From assembly GCF_003202285.1 (NCBI RefSeq), contig NZ_MASW01000007.1, forward strand, positions 248,001-312,000: DNA of 64,000 bases, read 5' to 3'. The first letter of the stretch is position 1; each line of letters opens with the position of its first letter. The notes beneath the pieces are model-generated. The model did not search any database and was not told the DNA's origin. It saw nothing but the letters and a program-made list of their open reading frames with translations. Positions 25,868 through 34,864 of the stretch are shown here, one piece after another. The position numbers and the translations under genes were made by a program. Origin of the DNA: Prauserella muralis (lineage in GTDB: Bacteria > Actinomycetota > Actinomycetes > Mycobacteriales > Pseudonocardiaceae).

Positions 25868-26841
25868 GCGACCAGCTGGAACAGACCCTGTTCGAGGTCA
25901 AACGCATGATCGTCGGGCAGGACCGGCTCGTGGAGCGGCTCGTCATCGCCCTGCTGGCCGACGGGCACTGCCTGCTGGAGGGGATGCCGGGGGTGGCGAA
26001 GACGCTGGCCGCGCAGACCCTCGCGACCGCGGCGGGCGGCAGCTTCTCGCGCATCCAGTTCACCCCGGACCTGGTGCCCTCCGACATCGTGGGCACCAGG
26101 ATCTACCGGTCCTCCAGCGAGACCTTCGACGTCGAACTAGGGCCGATCATGGCCAACGTCGTGGTGGCCGACGAGATCAACCGGGCTCCCGCGCGCGTGC
26201 AGTCGGCGCTGCTGGAGTCGATGGCCGACCGGCAGGTGTCGATCGGCGACCGCAGCTATCCGGTGCCCGAGCCGTTCCTCGTGCTCGCGACGCAGAACCC
26301 CATCGAGTCCGAGGGCGTCTACGCGCTGCCCGAGGCGCAGCGGGACCGGTTCCTGATGAAGGTGTTCGTGGACTACCCGACCGAGTCGGACGAGCTGGGC
26401 ATCCTGTACCGGATGGGCGTGCGGCCGCCGGTCGCCCGCCGGGTGCTGGATCCGCAGCTCATCCTGCGGCTGCAGGAACAGGCCCGCGACGTCTACGTGC
26501 ATCACGCGCTCGCCGAGTACGTGGTGCGCCTGGTGCTGGCCACGCGCAGGCCGGAGCAGGCCGGGCTGCCCGAGCTGGTGCCACTGGTGGCCTTCGGGGC
26601 CAGCCCGCGCGCGACGCTCGGGCTGGTCGCCGCCGCCCGGGCACTGGCGCTGCTGCGCGGCAGGGACTACGTGCTGCCCGGCGACATCCAGGAGCTGGCC
26701 GTCGACGTGCTCGCCCACCGGCTCGTGTTGTCGTTCGACGCGCTGGCCGACGGGGTACGGGCCGAGGACGTGGTGCGCCGCGTCGTCACGACGGTTCCCG
26801 TGCCGCAGGTGGCGCCCAGCCAGGCGGAGGCGGCGGCATGA
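25864..26841 (+). CDS. MoxR-family AAA+ ATPase
   Basis: 325 residues. Walker A GMPGVAKT (40-47), Walker B VVVADEINRA, sensor 1 LATQNPIESEGVY and arginine-finger region LPEAQRDRFLMKV are complete, and the C-terminal lid follows. MoxR ATPases act as chaperones that mature or activate partner proteins, usually encoded beside them with DUF58 and VWA proteins, as here. GTG start overlapping the upstream gene; ATGA overlap downstream. Confidence 0.95.
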   Translation: MSDQLEQTLFEVKRMIVGQDRLVERLVIALLADGHCLLEGMPGVAKTLAAQTLATAAGGSFSRIQFTPDLVPSDIVGTRIYRSSSETFDVELGPIMANVVVADEINRAPARVQSALLESMADRQVSIGDRSYPVPEPFLVLATQNPIESEGVYALPEAQRDRFLMKVFVDYPTESDELGILYRMGVRPPVARRVLDPQLILRLQEQARDVYVHHALAEYVVRLVLATRRPEQAGLPELVPLVAFGASPRATLGLVAAARALALLRGRDYVLPGDIQELAVDVLAHRLVLSFDALADGVRAEDVVRRVVTTVPVPQVAPSQAEAAA

Positions 26842-27746
26842 GTGTCCTCACCGCCGATCCGCGACTGCGCCGCCTTGAGCTGACCATCACGCGCCGCCTC
26901 GACGGGCTGCTGCGCGGACAGTACGCGGGGCTGCTGCCCGGCGCGGGCACCGAGCCCGCGGGCAGCCGCGAGTACCGGCCAGGAGAGGACGAGGTGCGGC
27001 GCATCGACTGGGCCGTCACGGCCCGCACCGGCACGCCGCACGTGCGGGACACGATCGCCGAGCGGGAGCTGACCGTGCACGTGCTGGTCGACGGGACGGC
27101 CAGCATGGATTTCGGCACGGTGCGCCTGGAGAAGCGGGAGCTGGCCGTCGCCGCCGTCGCGGCGGTTGGTTTCCTCACCGCGGGCGCGGGCAACCGGCTC
27201 GGCGCGGAGCTGCTGGGCGCGTCCGGCCCGCGCCGGTTTCCCGCCCGCGCGGGCCGGGCCCACCTGCTCGGCATCCTGCACGCACTGCTCGGCGCGCCCA
27301 GGGCCGCCGAGGGTGCCTCCGCCCCCGAGCTGGCCGCCGCGCTGCACGGCCTGCGCCGGGGCCTGCGCAGGCGCGGGCTGGTCGTGGTCGTGTCCGACTT
27401 CCTCGACGACGGACCCTGGGACACCGAGCTGCGCAGGCTGGCCCAGCGGCAGCAGGTGATCGCCGTGGAGGTCACCGATCCACGGGAGCTGGAACTGCCC
27501 GACGTCGGCCTGCTGACCGTGGTCGATCCGGAGACCGGGCGGCGGCAGGAGGTCCCGACCGGGAGCAGGCGGCTGCGGGAGCGCTTCGCCGAGGCGGCCG
27601 CCGAACAACGGCACCGTGTCCGCACCGCCGTGCGCGCGGCGGGCGCGGCCCACGTGGCGCTGCGCACCGACCGGGACTGGGTCGCCGACCTGGCCCGGCA
27701 CGTGCTGGAGCAGCGCAGGATGAGCACAGGGGGTGTCCGGCGATGA
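26838..27746 (+). CDS. DUF58 protein
   Basis: 302 residues. The family signature REYRPGEDEVRRIDWAVTAR lies near 45-65, followed by a von Willebrand-like fold with VHVLVDGTASMDFG and VVVVSDFLDDG. There is no obvious transmembrane segment. DUF58 proteins are standard partners of MoxR, possibly presenting substrates. Overlaps its neighbours by 4 nt at both ends. Confidence 0.92.
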   Translation: MSVLTADPRLRRLELTITRRLDGLLRGQYAGLLPGAGTEPAGSREYRPGEDEVRRIDWAVTARTGTPHVRDTIAERELTVHVLVDGTASMDFGTVRLEKRELAVAAVAAVGFLTAGAGNRLGAELLGASGPRRFPARAGRAHLLGILHALLGAPRAAEGASAPELAAALHGLRRGLRRRGLVVVVSDFLDDGPWDTELRRLAQRQQVIAVEVTDPRELELPDVGLLTVVDPETGRRQEVPTGSRRLRERFAEAAAEQRHRVRTAVRAAGAAHVALRTDRDWVADLARHVLEQRRMSTGGVRR

Positions 27747-28702
27747 CGTTCCTCTCACCGGGGCGGTTGTGGCTGCTGCTGGCGGTGGCCGCCCTGCTCG
27801 TGGCGTACCTGGTGTTGCAGCGGCGCCGCAGCCGGTACGCGATGCGGTTCACGAACCTGCCGCTGCTGGAACGGGTCTCGGCGGCCCGTCCCGGCTGGCG
27901 CAGGCACGTGCCTGCCGGGCTCTTCCTGGCCATGCTGGGGCTGCTCGTCGTCGGGTTCGCCCGGCCCGCCGACGAGGTGCAGGTGCCCCGCGAGCGGGCG
28001 ACCGTGCTGGTGGCGGTGGACGTGTCGCTGTCGATGCGGGCCACCGACGTGCAGCCCGACCGGCTCGCCGCCGCCCGCGACGCCGCCGCCGAGTTCGTCG
28101 GCACGCTGCCGGAGGAATTCAACGTCGGGCTCGTCGCCTTCGCGGGCAACGCCACCGTGGTGGTGCCCCCGGTCACCGACCGCGACGCGCTGCTGGCCGG
28201 GCTCGACCGCCTGTCCATCGGCAACACCGGCACCGCGGGCACGGCCATCGGCGAGGCCATCGCCGCCTCCCTCGAGGCCGTGCGCAGCCTCGACGCCAGG
28301 GCCGCCACCGAACCACCGCCCGCCCGGGTCGTGCTGCTCTCCGACGGCGCCAACACCTCCGGCCGCTCACCCGCCGAGATGGCCGCGCAGGCCGCCACCG
28401 AGGAGATCCCGGTCGACACGATCTCGGTCGGCACCGAGGCCGGTGAGGTCGACATCGGCGGGCGCACCCAGGGCGTTCCCGTCGACGGCGAGACACTGCG
28501 CATGGTCGCCGAGCAGACCGGCGGCGCCTACCACGAGGCCGCCACGGCCTCCGAGCTGCGCGAGGTCTACGGCGACATCGGCAGCTCCGTCGGGTTCCGC
28601 AGCGAGCAGCGCGACGTGTCCAGCCGGTTCATCGGCTTCGGGCTGGTGTTCGCGCTCGCCACGGCAGGGACCTCGATGCTCTGGTTCTCCCGGATCCCGT
28701 GA
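27743..28702 (+). CDS. VWA-domain membrane protein (BatA-like)
   Basis: 319 residues with two N-terminal transmembrane segments (about 7-25 and 56-73), a VWA domain whose MIDAS motif is DVSLSM (Asp93, Ser95, Ser97), and a C-terminal transmembrane helix (about 295-315). BatA-like proteins lie in the cytoplasmic membrane with the VWA domain outside and bind partners through a metal. Third gene of the MoxR trio. Confidence 0.92.
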   Translation: MTFLSPGRLWLLLAVAALLVAYLVLQRRRSRYAMRFTNLPLLERVSAARPGWRRHVPAGLFLAMLGLLVVGFARPADEVQVPRERATVLVAVDVSLSMRATDVQPDRLAAARDAAAEFVGTLPEEFNVGLVAFAGNATVVVPPVTDRDALLAGLDRLSIGNTGTAGTAIGEAIAASLEAVRSLDARAATEPPPARVVLLSDGANTSGRSPAEMAAQAATEEIPVDTISVGTEAGEVDIGGRTQGVPVDGETLRMVAEQTGGAYHEAATASELREVYGDIGSSVGFRSEQRDVSSRFIGFGLVFALATAGTSMLWFSRIP

Positions 28703-28718
28703 AAGCGAGGAACCAGTC

Positions 28719-29588
28719 ATGACCACGGCACCGACCGGGCTCGGCGAGCCACGCGGCCCGCGGTTCGTCCCTGCCCCGCGGGCGACGGCGCCCCCGCCTC
28801 CGCCCGGCACCCCGTACCACTCTCCCCCGCAAGGCGGCGACCGGCAGCGCCGGTGGCCCCGGCTGCTCGGCGCCGGGCTGCTGGTCGCCGCCGTCTCCGC
28901 GAGCACGGGCGCACTCGCCGGGCGAGCGGCCGCACCCGATGGCACCGGCGAGGTGAGCTTGCCCCGCGCCGAGCTCGCACCCGATGACAGCGGCGGGCTG
29001 GTCGGCGTCGCGGAGCGGGCGCGGGCCGGGGTGGTCTCCATCTCCGCGCCCCGTGGCGGCGGGGTCGCGGGCGGATCGGGTTTCGTGCTCGACGACCGCA
29101 CGCACATCCTCACCAACGACCACATCGTGTCCGGGGCGGACTCGGTGAGCATCACCGGCTCGGACGGGCGGCGGGTCAGCGCGGAGGTGGTCGGCCGCGA
29201 CCCCCGCACCGACATCGCGGTGCTGCGGGTGGAGCCGAGCTCGGCGCTGCGGCCGTTGCCGCTCGGCCGCTCGGGCAACGTGCAGGTGGGCGAGCGGGTG
29301 CTGGCGGTCGGCTCGCCGCTGGGGCTCGCGGGCACCGTCACCTCCGGCATCGTCAGTGCCGTCGAGCGGGACGTGCGGCTCGGCGGCACCTCGCAGACGG
29401 CGGTGCAGACGGACGCCTCGATCAACCCGGGCAACTCGGGAGGCCCGCTCGTCAACGCACGCGGCGAGGTGATCGGGGTGAACACCGCCATCGCCACCTA
29501 CGACGGCGGCGGCTCGATCGGCATCGGGTTCGCCATCCCGGTCGACCGTGCGGCCGACGTCGCCGAACGACTGATCGCGGGCAGGTGA
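28719..29588 (+). CDS. Membrane-anchored trypsin-like serine protease (HtrA-type, no PDZ)
   Basis: 289 residues. A Pro-rich cytoplasmic N-terminus is followed by one transmembrane helix (about 48-68) and an S1C protease domain with His135 (LTNDHIV), Asp165 (DPRTDIAVL) and Ser240 (INPGNSGGPL). It stops right after the protease fold, so the PDZ domain usual for HtrA/DegP is absent. It should act outside the membrane on misfolded or specific proteins. It sits between the VWA gene and a two-component pair with gaps of 16 and 4 bases. Confidence 0.93.
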   Translation: MTTAPTGLGEPRGPRFVPAPRATAPPPPPGTPYHSPPQGGDRQRRWPRLLGAGLLVAAVSASTGALAGRAAAPDGTGEVSLPRAELAPDDSGGLVGVAERARAGVVSISAPRGGGVAGGSGFVLDDRTHILTNDHIVSGADSVSITGSDGRRVSAEVVGRDPRTDIAVLRVEPSSALRPLPLGRSGNVQVGERVLAVGSPLGLAGTVTSGIVSAVERDVRLGGTSQTAVQTDASINPGNSGGPLVNARGEVIGVNTAIATYDGGGSIGIGFAIPVDRAADVAERLIAGR

Positions 29589-29592
29589 GCCG

Positions 29593-30282
29593 ATGCGCCT
29601 GCTGCTCGTGGAGGACGAGGAGGACCTGGCCGAGGCCGTCCAGCTGGGCCTGAAGCGCGCGGGCTACGCCGTCGACACCGCCGCCACGGTGGCGACGGCG
29701 ACCGAGCGGCTCACCGTCAACGACTACGACCTGCTGCTGCTCGACCTCGCCCTGCCCGACGGCGACGGGTTCTCGCTGTGCCGCGCCATCCGCGAGGGCG
29801 AGCTCGCGGTCGTGGGCGGCACCGACCTGCGCGTGCTCATGCTCACCGCCCGCGGTGCGCTCGCCGACCGCGTGCGGGGTCTCGACGACGGCGCCGACGA
29901 CTACGTGGTGAAGCCGTTCGCGCTCGACGAGCTGCTGGCCAGGGTGCGGGCGCTGCTGCGCAGGGAGACGCGCGGCGGGAGCGCGGTGCTGCAGGTCGGC
30001 GAGTTGCGGCTGGACACCGCGCGGCACCGCGCGTGGCGGCGCGAGCGGACGCTGCCGCTCTCGCCGAAGGAGTTCGGCGTGCTGGAGTACCTGATGACCC
30101 GGCCGGGGCACGTGGTGTCCGCCGAGGAGCTGCTCGAACACGTCTGGGACGAGAACATCGACCCGTTCACCCACACGGTGCGCGTCACGATCGGCACCCT
30201 GCGGCGCAAGATCGCGGGCGGCGACGAGCACTCGATCATCGAGACGGTCGTCGGCCGCGGCTACCGGCTCAAGGAGGAGTGA
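29593..30282 (+). CDS. OmpR-family response regulator
   Basis: 229 residues: receiver with acidic pocket (VEDEED), phosphoacceptor Asp51 in LLLLDLALPDGDG, conserved Thr/Lys (LTARG, VKPF), and a winged-helix output domain (LSPKEFGVLEYLM, then VRVTIGTLRRKI). It is followed without a gap (TGATG) by its kinase. It probably controls this operon or other envelope genes. Confidence 0.95.
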   Translation: MRLLLVEDEEDLAEAVQLGLKRAGYAVDTAATVATATERLTVNDYDLLLLDLALPDGDGFSLCRAIREGELAVVGGTDLRVLMLTARGALADRVRGLDDGADDYVVKPFALDELLARVRALLRRETRGGSAVLQVGELRLDTARHRAWRRERTLPLSPKEFGVLEYLMTRPGHVVSAEELLEHVWDENIDPFTHTVRVTIGTLRRKIAGGDEHSIIETVVGRGYRLKEE

Positions 30283-31505
30283 TGCGCCTGCCCGGCTTCG
30301 TGCACTCGATCCGCTTCCGGCTCACGGTGCTGTACTCGACGCTGCTGTTCCTGCTCGCCGGGGTGGCGCTCGTGGGCATCTACGTCGCGGTGGAGCGCAG
30401 CACCGATCCGAAGCCGGTCACCGAGCGCTACGAGGCCGAACTGGTCAAACGCAAGGCCGACGGCAGCGAGGTCGTGCTGGGCACGATGGAGGTGGCCGCC
30501 GTCGAGCAGATCGAGTCGGAGGTGAACCTGCGCACGCTGCAGGCGCTGCGGAACTACTCCGCGGCCGCGGGCGGCGGGTTGTTCGTGCTCAGTCTCGGCA
30601 TCGGCTGGGTGCTGTCCGGCCGCGCGCTGCGGCCCGCGCGCTCGATCGCGCACGCGGCACGCGAGATCCAGGCGACCGATCTGTCCCGGCGCATCCGGCT
30701 GGAGGGCACGCGCGGTGAGCTGCGGGAGCTGTCGGACACCATCGACTCGATGCTCGACCGGCTCGACGAGGCGTTCCGCAGCCAGCGCCAGCTCATCGAC
30801 GACGCCTCGCACGAACTGCGCAGCCCGCTGGCGATCATGCGGGCCCAGCTGGACGCCTCGCTGAAGTCGCCCGAGGCCAGCGACGCCGAACGGGCGCGGG
30901 CGGTGCAGGTGATCGACAGGGCAGCCGAGCGAATGTCCCGCCTTGTGGAGGACCTGCTCGCGACGGCCCGCAGGAACACCGACACCCTCGCCGACACCGA
31001 CGTGGACCTGGCGGCGGTCGCGCGGGAGGCCGGTGAGGACTTCGCGGTGCTGGCCGGCGAGCGCGGCCTGCGGCTTTCCTACCGGCTGCGGGACGAGCTG
31101 ACCGTGATCGGCGACCACGACGCGCTGCGCAGGGCCGTCGGGAACCTGCTGTCCAATGCGGTGCGGCTCTCCCCCGCCGGCGGCCTCATCACCATCGGCT
31201 CCGGCCGGTCCGGCGGCTGGCTGTGGCTGGCCGTCGGAGACCACGGCCCCGGCATCGCGGGCGAGGATCACGCCCGGATCTTCGACCGGTTCTGGCGGCG
31301 CGAAACCGATGTGGCCGACGGGCGGCCGCGCGACCGGCACACGGGGCTCGGGCTGGCGATCGTGCGCCAGATCGTCGAGTCGCACGGCGGTCGCGTCGCG
31401 GTGTTCTCCGAGCCGGGCCAGGGCAGCACGTTCGTGTTGTGGTTCCCGGCGCGCGGCGCGGACGACGACGGAGGCGGGCCGCCCGGCGTGAACCCACTGC
31501 CGTGA
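30282..31505 (+). CDS. Sensor histidine kinase
   Basis: 407 residues. TM1 about 17-36, an outside sensor of about 55 residues, TM2 about 93-113, HAMP to about 167, and the H-box DDASHELRSPLAIM with His177. The ATPase has GNLLSNAVRLSP, GDHGPGIAGEDHARIFDRFWR and TGLGLAIVRQIVESHGG. All catalytic parts are present. It pairs with the overlapping regulator and ends the operon that begins with the small exported protein and MoxR. Confidence 0.95.
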   Translation: MRLPGFVHSIRFRLTVLYSTLLFLLAGVALVGIYVAVERSTDPKPVTERYEAELVKRKADGSEVVLGTMEVAAVEQIESEVNLRTLQALRNYSAAAGGGLFVLSLGIGWVLSGRALRPARSIAHAAREIQATDLSRRIRLEGTRGELRELSDTIDSMLDRLDEAFRSQRQLIDDASHELRSPLAIMRAQLDASLKSPEASDAERARAVQVIDRAAERMSRLVEDLLATARRNTDTLADTDVDLAAVAREAGEDFAVLAGERGLRLSYRLRDELTVIGDHDALRRAVGNLLSNAVRLSPAGGLITIGSGRSGGWLWLAVGDHGPGIAGEDHARIFDRFWRRETDVADGRPRDRHTGLGLAIVRQIVESHGGRVAVFSEPGQGSTFVLWFPARGADDDGGGPPGVNPLP

Positions 31506-31513
31506 CGGGTATT

Positions 31514-31550
31514 GGTGCGGGCAGCCGGCATCGAGCCGGCTGCCCGCACC
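31514..31550 (+). terminator. Terminator of the MoxR-kinase operon
   Basis: GGTGCGGGCAGCCGGC and GCCGGCTGCCCGCACC pair perfectly over 16 bp around the loop ATCGA, nine bases after the kinase stop. There is no T-run, as is common in high-GC actinobacteria. Confidence 0.8.
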
Positions 31551-31692
31551 TGATCGGGCCGTGAACCGGGCGCACGCGGCCCCGACACCGCACTGCTCCC
31601 ACACGCCCCCGGTACCGTCCGGTTGTTTTCCCCGCAACGGTCGGTACCTGCCACGGACGGACCCCTATCGGTTCCCCCGTTTCACCGTGGCC

Positions 31693-32046
31693 CTAACGGG
31701 TGGACGCATACAGCTTGACCGGCGCAGGCTCCTCACGGCAGGGCCGAAAGCCCCCAATTCTGACGTCGGCGTTCCGTTCTCCGGCCGCCACGGCCGGGTA
31801 GCAGCCCGGGCACACGAGTTGCTCGTCCCTCACGGTCACGAGCGTGGCCTCGCACCACTCGCCGCACTCGGCGCAGACGAACTCGATCCTCGCGGCGAGG
31901 CTGTAGAGCCTGGCCGTCCAGCCCGCCGGGTATGCGCACAGCACCTCGACCGACCAGCCGGGCCCGTAGAGGAGCCCCGGCTCGCTTCCGCCTCCGAGCC
32001 GGACCGGCCCGGGCGCTCCCGGCGTGGGTACCGGCGCAGTGTCCAT
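31693..32046 (-). CDS. Small zinc-ribbon-like protein
   Basis: 117 residues. Two Cys pairs, FVCAECGEWC and LVCPGCYP, are spaced like a zinc ribbon; the N-terminus is Pro/Gly-rich. It is not a family I recognise. ATG 32046 is chosen; ATG 32067 or a longer form is possible. It is divergent from the small gene at 32163, and the terminator at 31514 separates it from the kinase gene. Confidence 0.6.
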   Translation of the reverse strand: MDTAPVPTPGAPGPVRLGGGSEPGLLYGPGWSVEVLCAYPAGWTARLYSLAARIEFVCAECGEWCEATLVTVRDEQLVCPGCYPAVAAGERNADVRIGGFRPCREEPAPVKLYASTR

Positions 32047-32162
32047 GGGCGGAACATGCCCCCGCACGAACATCACCAAACGTGCGGCCGTACAGGTTTC
32101 AACCGTGTCCGATCGGGTACACCGCGCGAGATTGGTGTTCCAGCACGACGGGGAGAACGGCA

Positions 32163-32429
32163 ATGGGTGGCAGCGACCTGCCGAACCTCGATCGCAACGC
32201 CTACCTCGCCTGCCAGGCGCGGGAGCTGGCGATCAGCACTGAGCGCTCGGACCCCGAGCACGCCGTCCAGGTCCTCCGGCACGTCTTCGCCGAGGCGGGT
32301 ACCGCGGCCGGGCTGTGGATGGCCAACTGGTACTTCGAGACCCTCAGGTCCGGCACCACCGACCCGGCCATCAACGCCATCGTCGACGAGTGCATCCAGG
32401 AGCTGGAGAACGCCTACGGGCTCTGGTGA
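32163..32429 (+). CDS. Small helical hypothetical protein
   Basis: 88 residues, acidic and helical (CQARELAISTERSDPEHAVQ, then IVDECIQELENAYGLW). No known domain is recognised. The ATG follows GGGGAGAACGGC. It is followed by convergent NUDIX/formate dehydrogenase genes. Codon pattern is normal for the genome, so it is probably real. Confidence 0.6.
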   Translation: MGGSDLPNLDRNAYLACQARELAISTERSDPEHAVQVLRHVFAEAGTAAGLWMANWYFETLRSGTTDPAINAIVDECIQELENAYGLW

Positions 32430-32457
32430 CGCCGACGCTCGCCGCCCGCCACCGTCG

Positions 32458-32925
32458 TCACAGCCCGAGCCGGACGGCGAGGCGGTCGAGGAACGGGCGC
32501 TGCCCGGCGACGAGCTTCTCGCGGGCCTGTGCGAGCCCGAACCACGCCACGCGGTCCACCTCGGGAAACAGCTGGATCCGGCCGGAGCCCCGGGGCCACT
32601 CCAGCTCGAAGGTGCCCGGCACGATGGTGTCGGGCTCGAGGTCGCCCTCCACCGCCCACACGGTGACGACCTTGCCACCGGACTGCTTCACAGCGCCCAG
32701 CTCGGCGGGTTCGCCGTCCGGTGCGGGCAGCCCGAGCTCCTCCTGGAACTCGCGGCGGGCCGCGGCCAGCGGCTCCTCGCCGGGCCCGTACTCGCCCTTC
32801 GGCACGGACCAGGCGCCCGCGTCCTTACGGGCCCAGAACGGGCCGCCCATGTGCCCGAGCAGCACCTCGGCGCCCTCACCCGCTCTGCGGTACAGCAGGA
32901 TTCCCGCGCTGCGCTTCGCCACCAC
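32458..32925 (-). CDS. NUDIX hydrolase
   Basis: 155 residues. The Nudix box runs from GPGEEPLA through ARREFQEELG and is complete; the N-terminus SAGILLYRR and WSVPKGE are typical. It cleaves nucleoside diphosphate-linked compounds; related proteins act on diadenosine polyphosphates. GTG start at 32925 lies inside the 3' end of the formate dehydrogenase membrane gene (50-base overlap), so it is probably co-transcribed at the end of that operon. Confidence 0.9.
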   Translation of the reverse strand: MVAKRSAGILLYRRAGEGAEVLLGHMGGPFWARKDAGAWSVPKGEYGPGEEPLAAARREFQEELGLPAPDGEPAELGAVKQSGGKVVTVWAVEGDLEPDTIVPGTFELEWPRGSGRIQLFPEVDRVAWFGLAQAREKLVAGQRPFLDRLAVRLGL

Positions 32926-33928
32926 CCGCGTGATTCTGCCGGAGCAGCCGCTCGCGCTGCGGCACCACCGTGTACTTCGGGTCTTCGGCGGAGGTCAGCC
33001 CTGCCTCGAAGACACCCCATTTGGTGCACGCCGACCCGGCGAGCAGCGCCGCTCCGGAGAGCAGGCGTGCCACGCGCGAGCGCCTGCCGAGCACCGAGCC
33101 CGCGGCGCCGGCGGCCGCCAGCGTCTCCCCCGCGCGGACCAGCAGACCGGCCCGGCCTGCGCGGTACGGCTCGGCGACCATGCCCAGTCGCTTCTCCATC
33201 CGCTTGAATGCCGCCAGCTCCAGCGCGGTGCCGAACAGGGCCAGGTTGCGGGCGGGTGACTCCTCGCCCTGGCGCGCACCGAGCAGGCCGAGCCCCGCGG
33301 CGCCGGCCGCGCCCGAGCCCACGAAGACGTACGGAAGCTCGCGATGGCCGTCGTGCCAGGCGGGCACGGCGGTGTCGCTGACGAGCGCGGCGGTGTAGGC
33401 GGCGACGGCGGGCCCGGTGAGCGCCGCGCCCGCCGTGGCGGCAGCGCCCGCCTTCGGCAGCTTTCCCGTCACGGCGGAGGCGGCGGCGCCACCGGCGAGC
33501 GGGCCGTAGCCTGCGAGCAGCCACGAACCCATGTTCATCGGCGAGGTCGGCTTGAACACGCGCAGCATGTTGAGGAACCGGGCGGGCCTGCCGAGGTCGT
33601 GGACGAGGGCGCCGAGCGAGAGGGTGATGGCGCCGAACGCCCCGACCTTGGTGACCGCCGCGAGCCGCCCCCTCCCGGTCAGCTGGGCCCCCGCGGCCAG
33701 CAGCGAGGAGCCGCCGGCGAGCCCGCCGAGAAACAGGTAGGCGGGGATGTCCGGTGACTTCCAGACCGGGCCGTTGATGATCGGCTTGCCGTAGTAGGAG
33801 GTGAACTGGGTGTCGGGGACCACCGGCTGCTCACCCCGCCGCCCGCGGCGGCGGCCCGTGTTCACCCCGGTGGTCGCCTCCCGCGCGGGGCGGGCGGCGA
33901 GTGATCCGTGCCCGTCGCTCATCGTCAT
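32876..33928 (-). CDS. NrfD-type membrane subunit of formate dehydrogenase
   Basis: 350 residues. The conserved SYYGKPIINGPVWK and IPAYLFLGGLAGGSSLLA mark the polysulfide reductase NrfD family; about eight hydrophobic segments follow, with FLNMLRVFKPTSPMNMGSW. It should accept electrons from the iron-sulfur subunit and pass them to menaquinone in the membrane. ATG 33928 overlaps the upstream subunit's stop (ATGA); ATG 33922 is an alternative. Third subunit gene of the operon. Confidence 0.9.
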   Translation of the reverse strand: MTMSDGHGSLAARPAREATTGVNTGRRRGRRGEQPVVPDTQFTSYYGKPIINGPVWKSPDIPAYLFLGGLAGGSSLLAAGAQLTGRGRLAAVTKVGAFGAITLSLGALVHDLGRPARFLNMLRVFKPTSPMNMGSWLLAGYGPLAGGAAASAVTGKLPKAGAAATAGAALTGPAVAAYTAALVSDTAVPAWHDGHRELPYVFVGSGAAGAAGLGLLGARQGEESPARNLALFGTALELAAFKRMEKRLGMVAEPYRAGRAGLLVRAGETLAAAGAAGSVLGRRSRVARLLSGAALLAGSACTKWGVFEAGLTSAEDPKYTVVPQRERLLRQNHAGGGEAQRGNPAVPQSG

Positions 33929-34863
33929 CGTCCCTTCCCGGCTCCGAGGAACGCGGCGGCGGCACCGGCGAGCAGTGTCGCCGCCGCCGCGCCCACGTGC
34001 CGCCACATGCTGGGCAGGTCGCGCGTGGTGACCACGGGGTCCGGCGGGAACCCGTACACCTCCGGCTCGTCGAGCAGCAGGAAGAACGCCCCGTCGCCGC
34101 CGACGCCGTCGTCCGGGTCGTCGCCGTAGAGCCGGGCCTCGCCCACCCCGGCCTCGTGCAGCTGCCGCACGCGTTGCTGGGCGCGCTCCCGCAGCTCGTC
34201 GAGCGGTCCGAACTGGATGGAGTCGGTGGGACACGCCTTGGCGCACGCGGGCTCCATGCCCTCGCCGAGCCGGTCGTAGCAGAGCGTGCACTTCCAGGCC
34301 CTGCCGTCGTCGGGGCGCTGGTCGATCACGCCGTACGGGCAGGCCGGGATGCAGTAGCCACAGCCGTTGCAGATGTCCTCCTGCACCACGACCGTGCCGA
34401 ACTCGGTGCGAAACAGCGAGCCGGTGGGGCACACGTCCAGGCATGCCGCGTGCGTGCAGTGCTTGCACACGTCCGAGGCCATCAGCCAGCGGAAGTCGTC
34501 GCCGGAGCCGGGCGTGGTGGGTGTCATGCCCGCCTCGGGCGGCTGGGTCGCCGACCCGTGCTCGGCCATCGCCAGCACGTCGGTGTCGTGGTGCAGGCCG
34601 GGATCCTGCGCGGCGAGCGGCTTGCGCTGCTCGATGAAGGCCACGTGGCGCCACGTGTTGGCACCGAGCCCGACGGTGTTGTCGTAGGACATACCCGTCA
34701 GGTCGAGGCCGTCGGCGGGCACGGCGTTCCACTCCTTGCAGGCCACCTCACAGGCCTTGCAGCCGATGCACACGGTGGTGTCGGTGAAGAAGCCCATCCT
34801 CGGCGGGTGGTCGGTGTACCCGCTCTCGGCCGCGGGATCGGTCGCCTCGCGCGCGGTCGTCAT
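33925..34863 (-). CDS. Formate dehydrogenase iron-sulfur subunit
   Basis: 312 residues with four ferredoxin-type Cys clusters: CIGCKACEVACKEW, CKHCTHAACLDVCPTG, CNGCGYCIPACPYG and CTLCYDRL then CAKACPTDS. This is the FdnH-type electron-transfer chain between the molybdopterin subunit and the membrane subunit. A C-terminal hydrophobic segment (about 285-308) can anchor it. It starts one base after the stop of the catalytic subunit. Confidence 0.95.
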   Translation of the reverse strand: MTTAREATDPAAESGYTDHPPRMGFFTDTTVCIGCKACEVACKEWNAVPADGLDLTGMSYDNTVGLGANTWRHVAFIEQRKPLAAQDPGLHHDTDVLAMAEHGSATQPPEAGMTPTTPGSGDDFRWLMASDVCKHCTHAACLDVCPTGSLFRTEFGTVVVQEDICNGCGYCIPACPYGVIDQRPDDGRAWKCTLCYDRLGEGMEPACAKACPTDSIQFGPLDELRERAQQRVRQLHEAGVGEARLYGDDPDDGVGGDGAFFLLLDEPEVYGFPPDPVVTTRDLPSMWRHVGAAAATLLAGAAAAFLGAGKGR

Positions 34864-34864
34864 C

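Noticed and set aside
32876-34732. 618-residue fused minus-strand ORF
   Set aside because: Only the part from 33928 is NrfD; the upstream part is a shadow of the iron-sulfur subunit gene.
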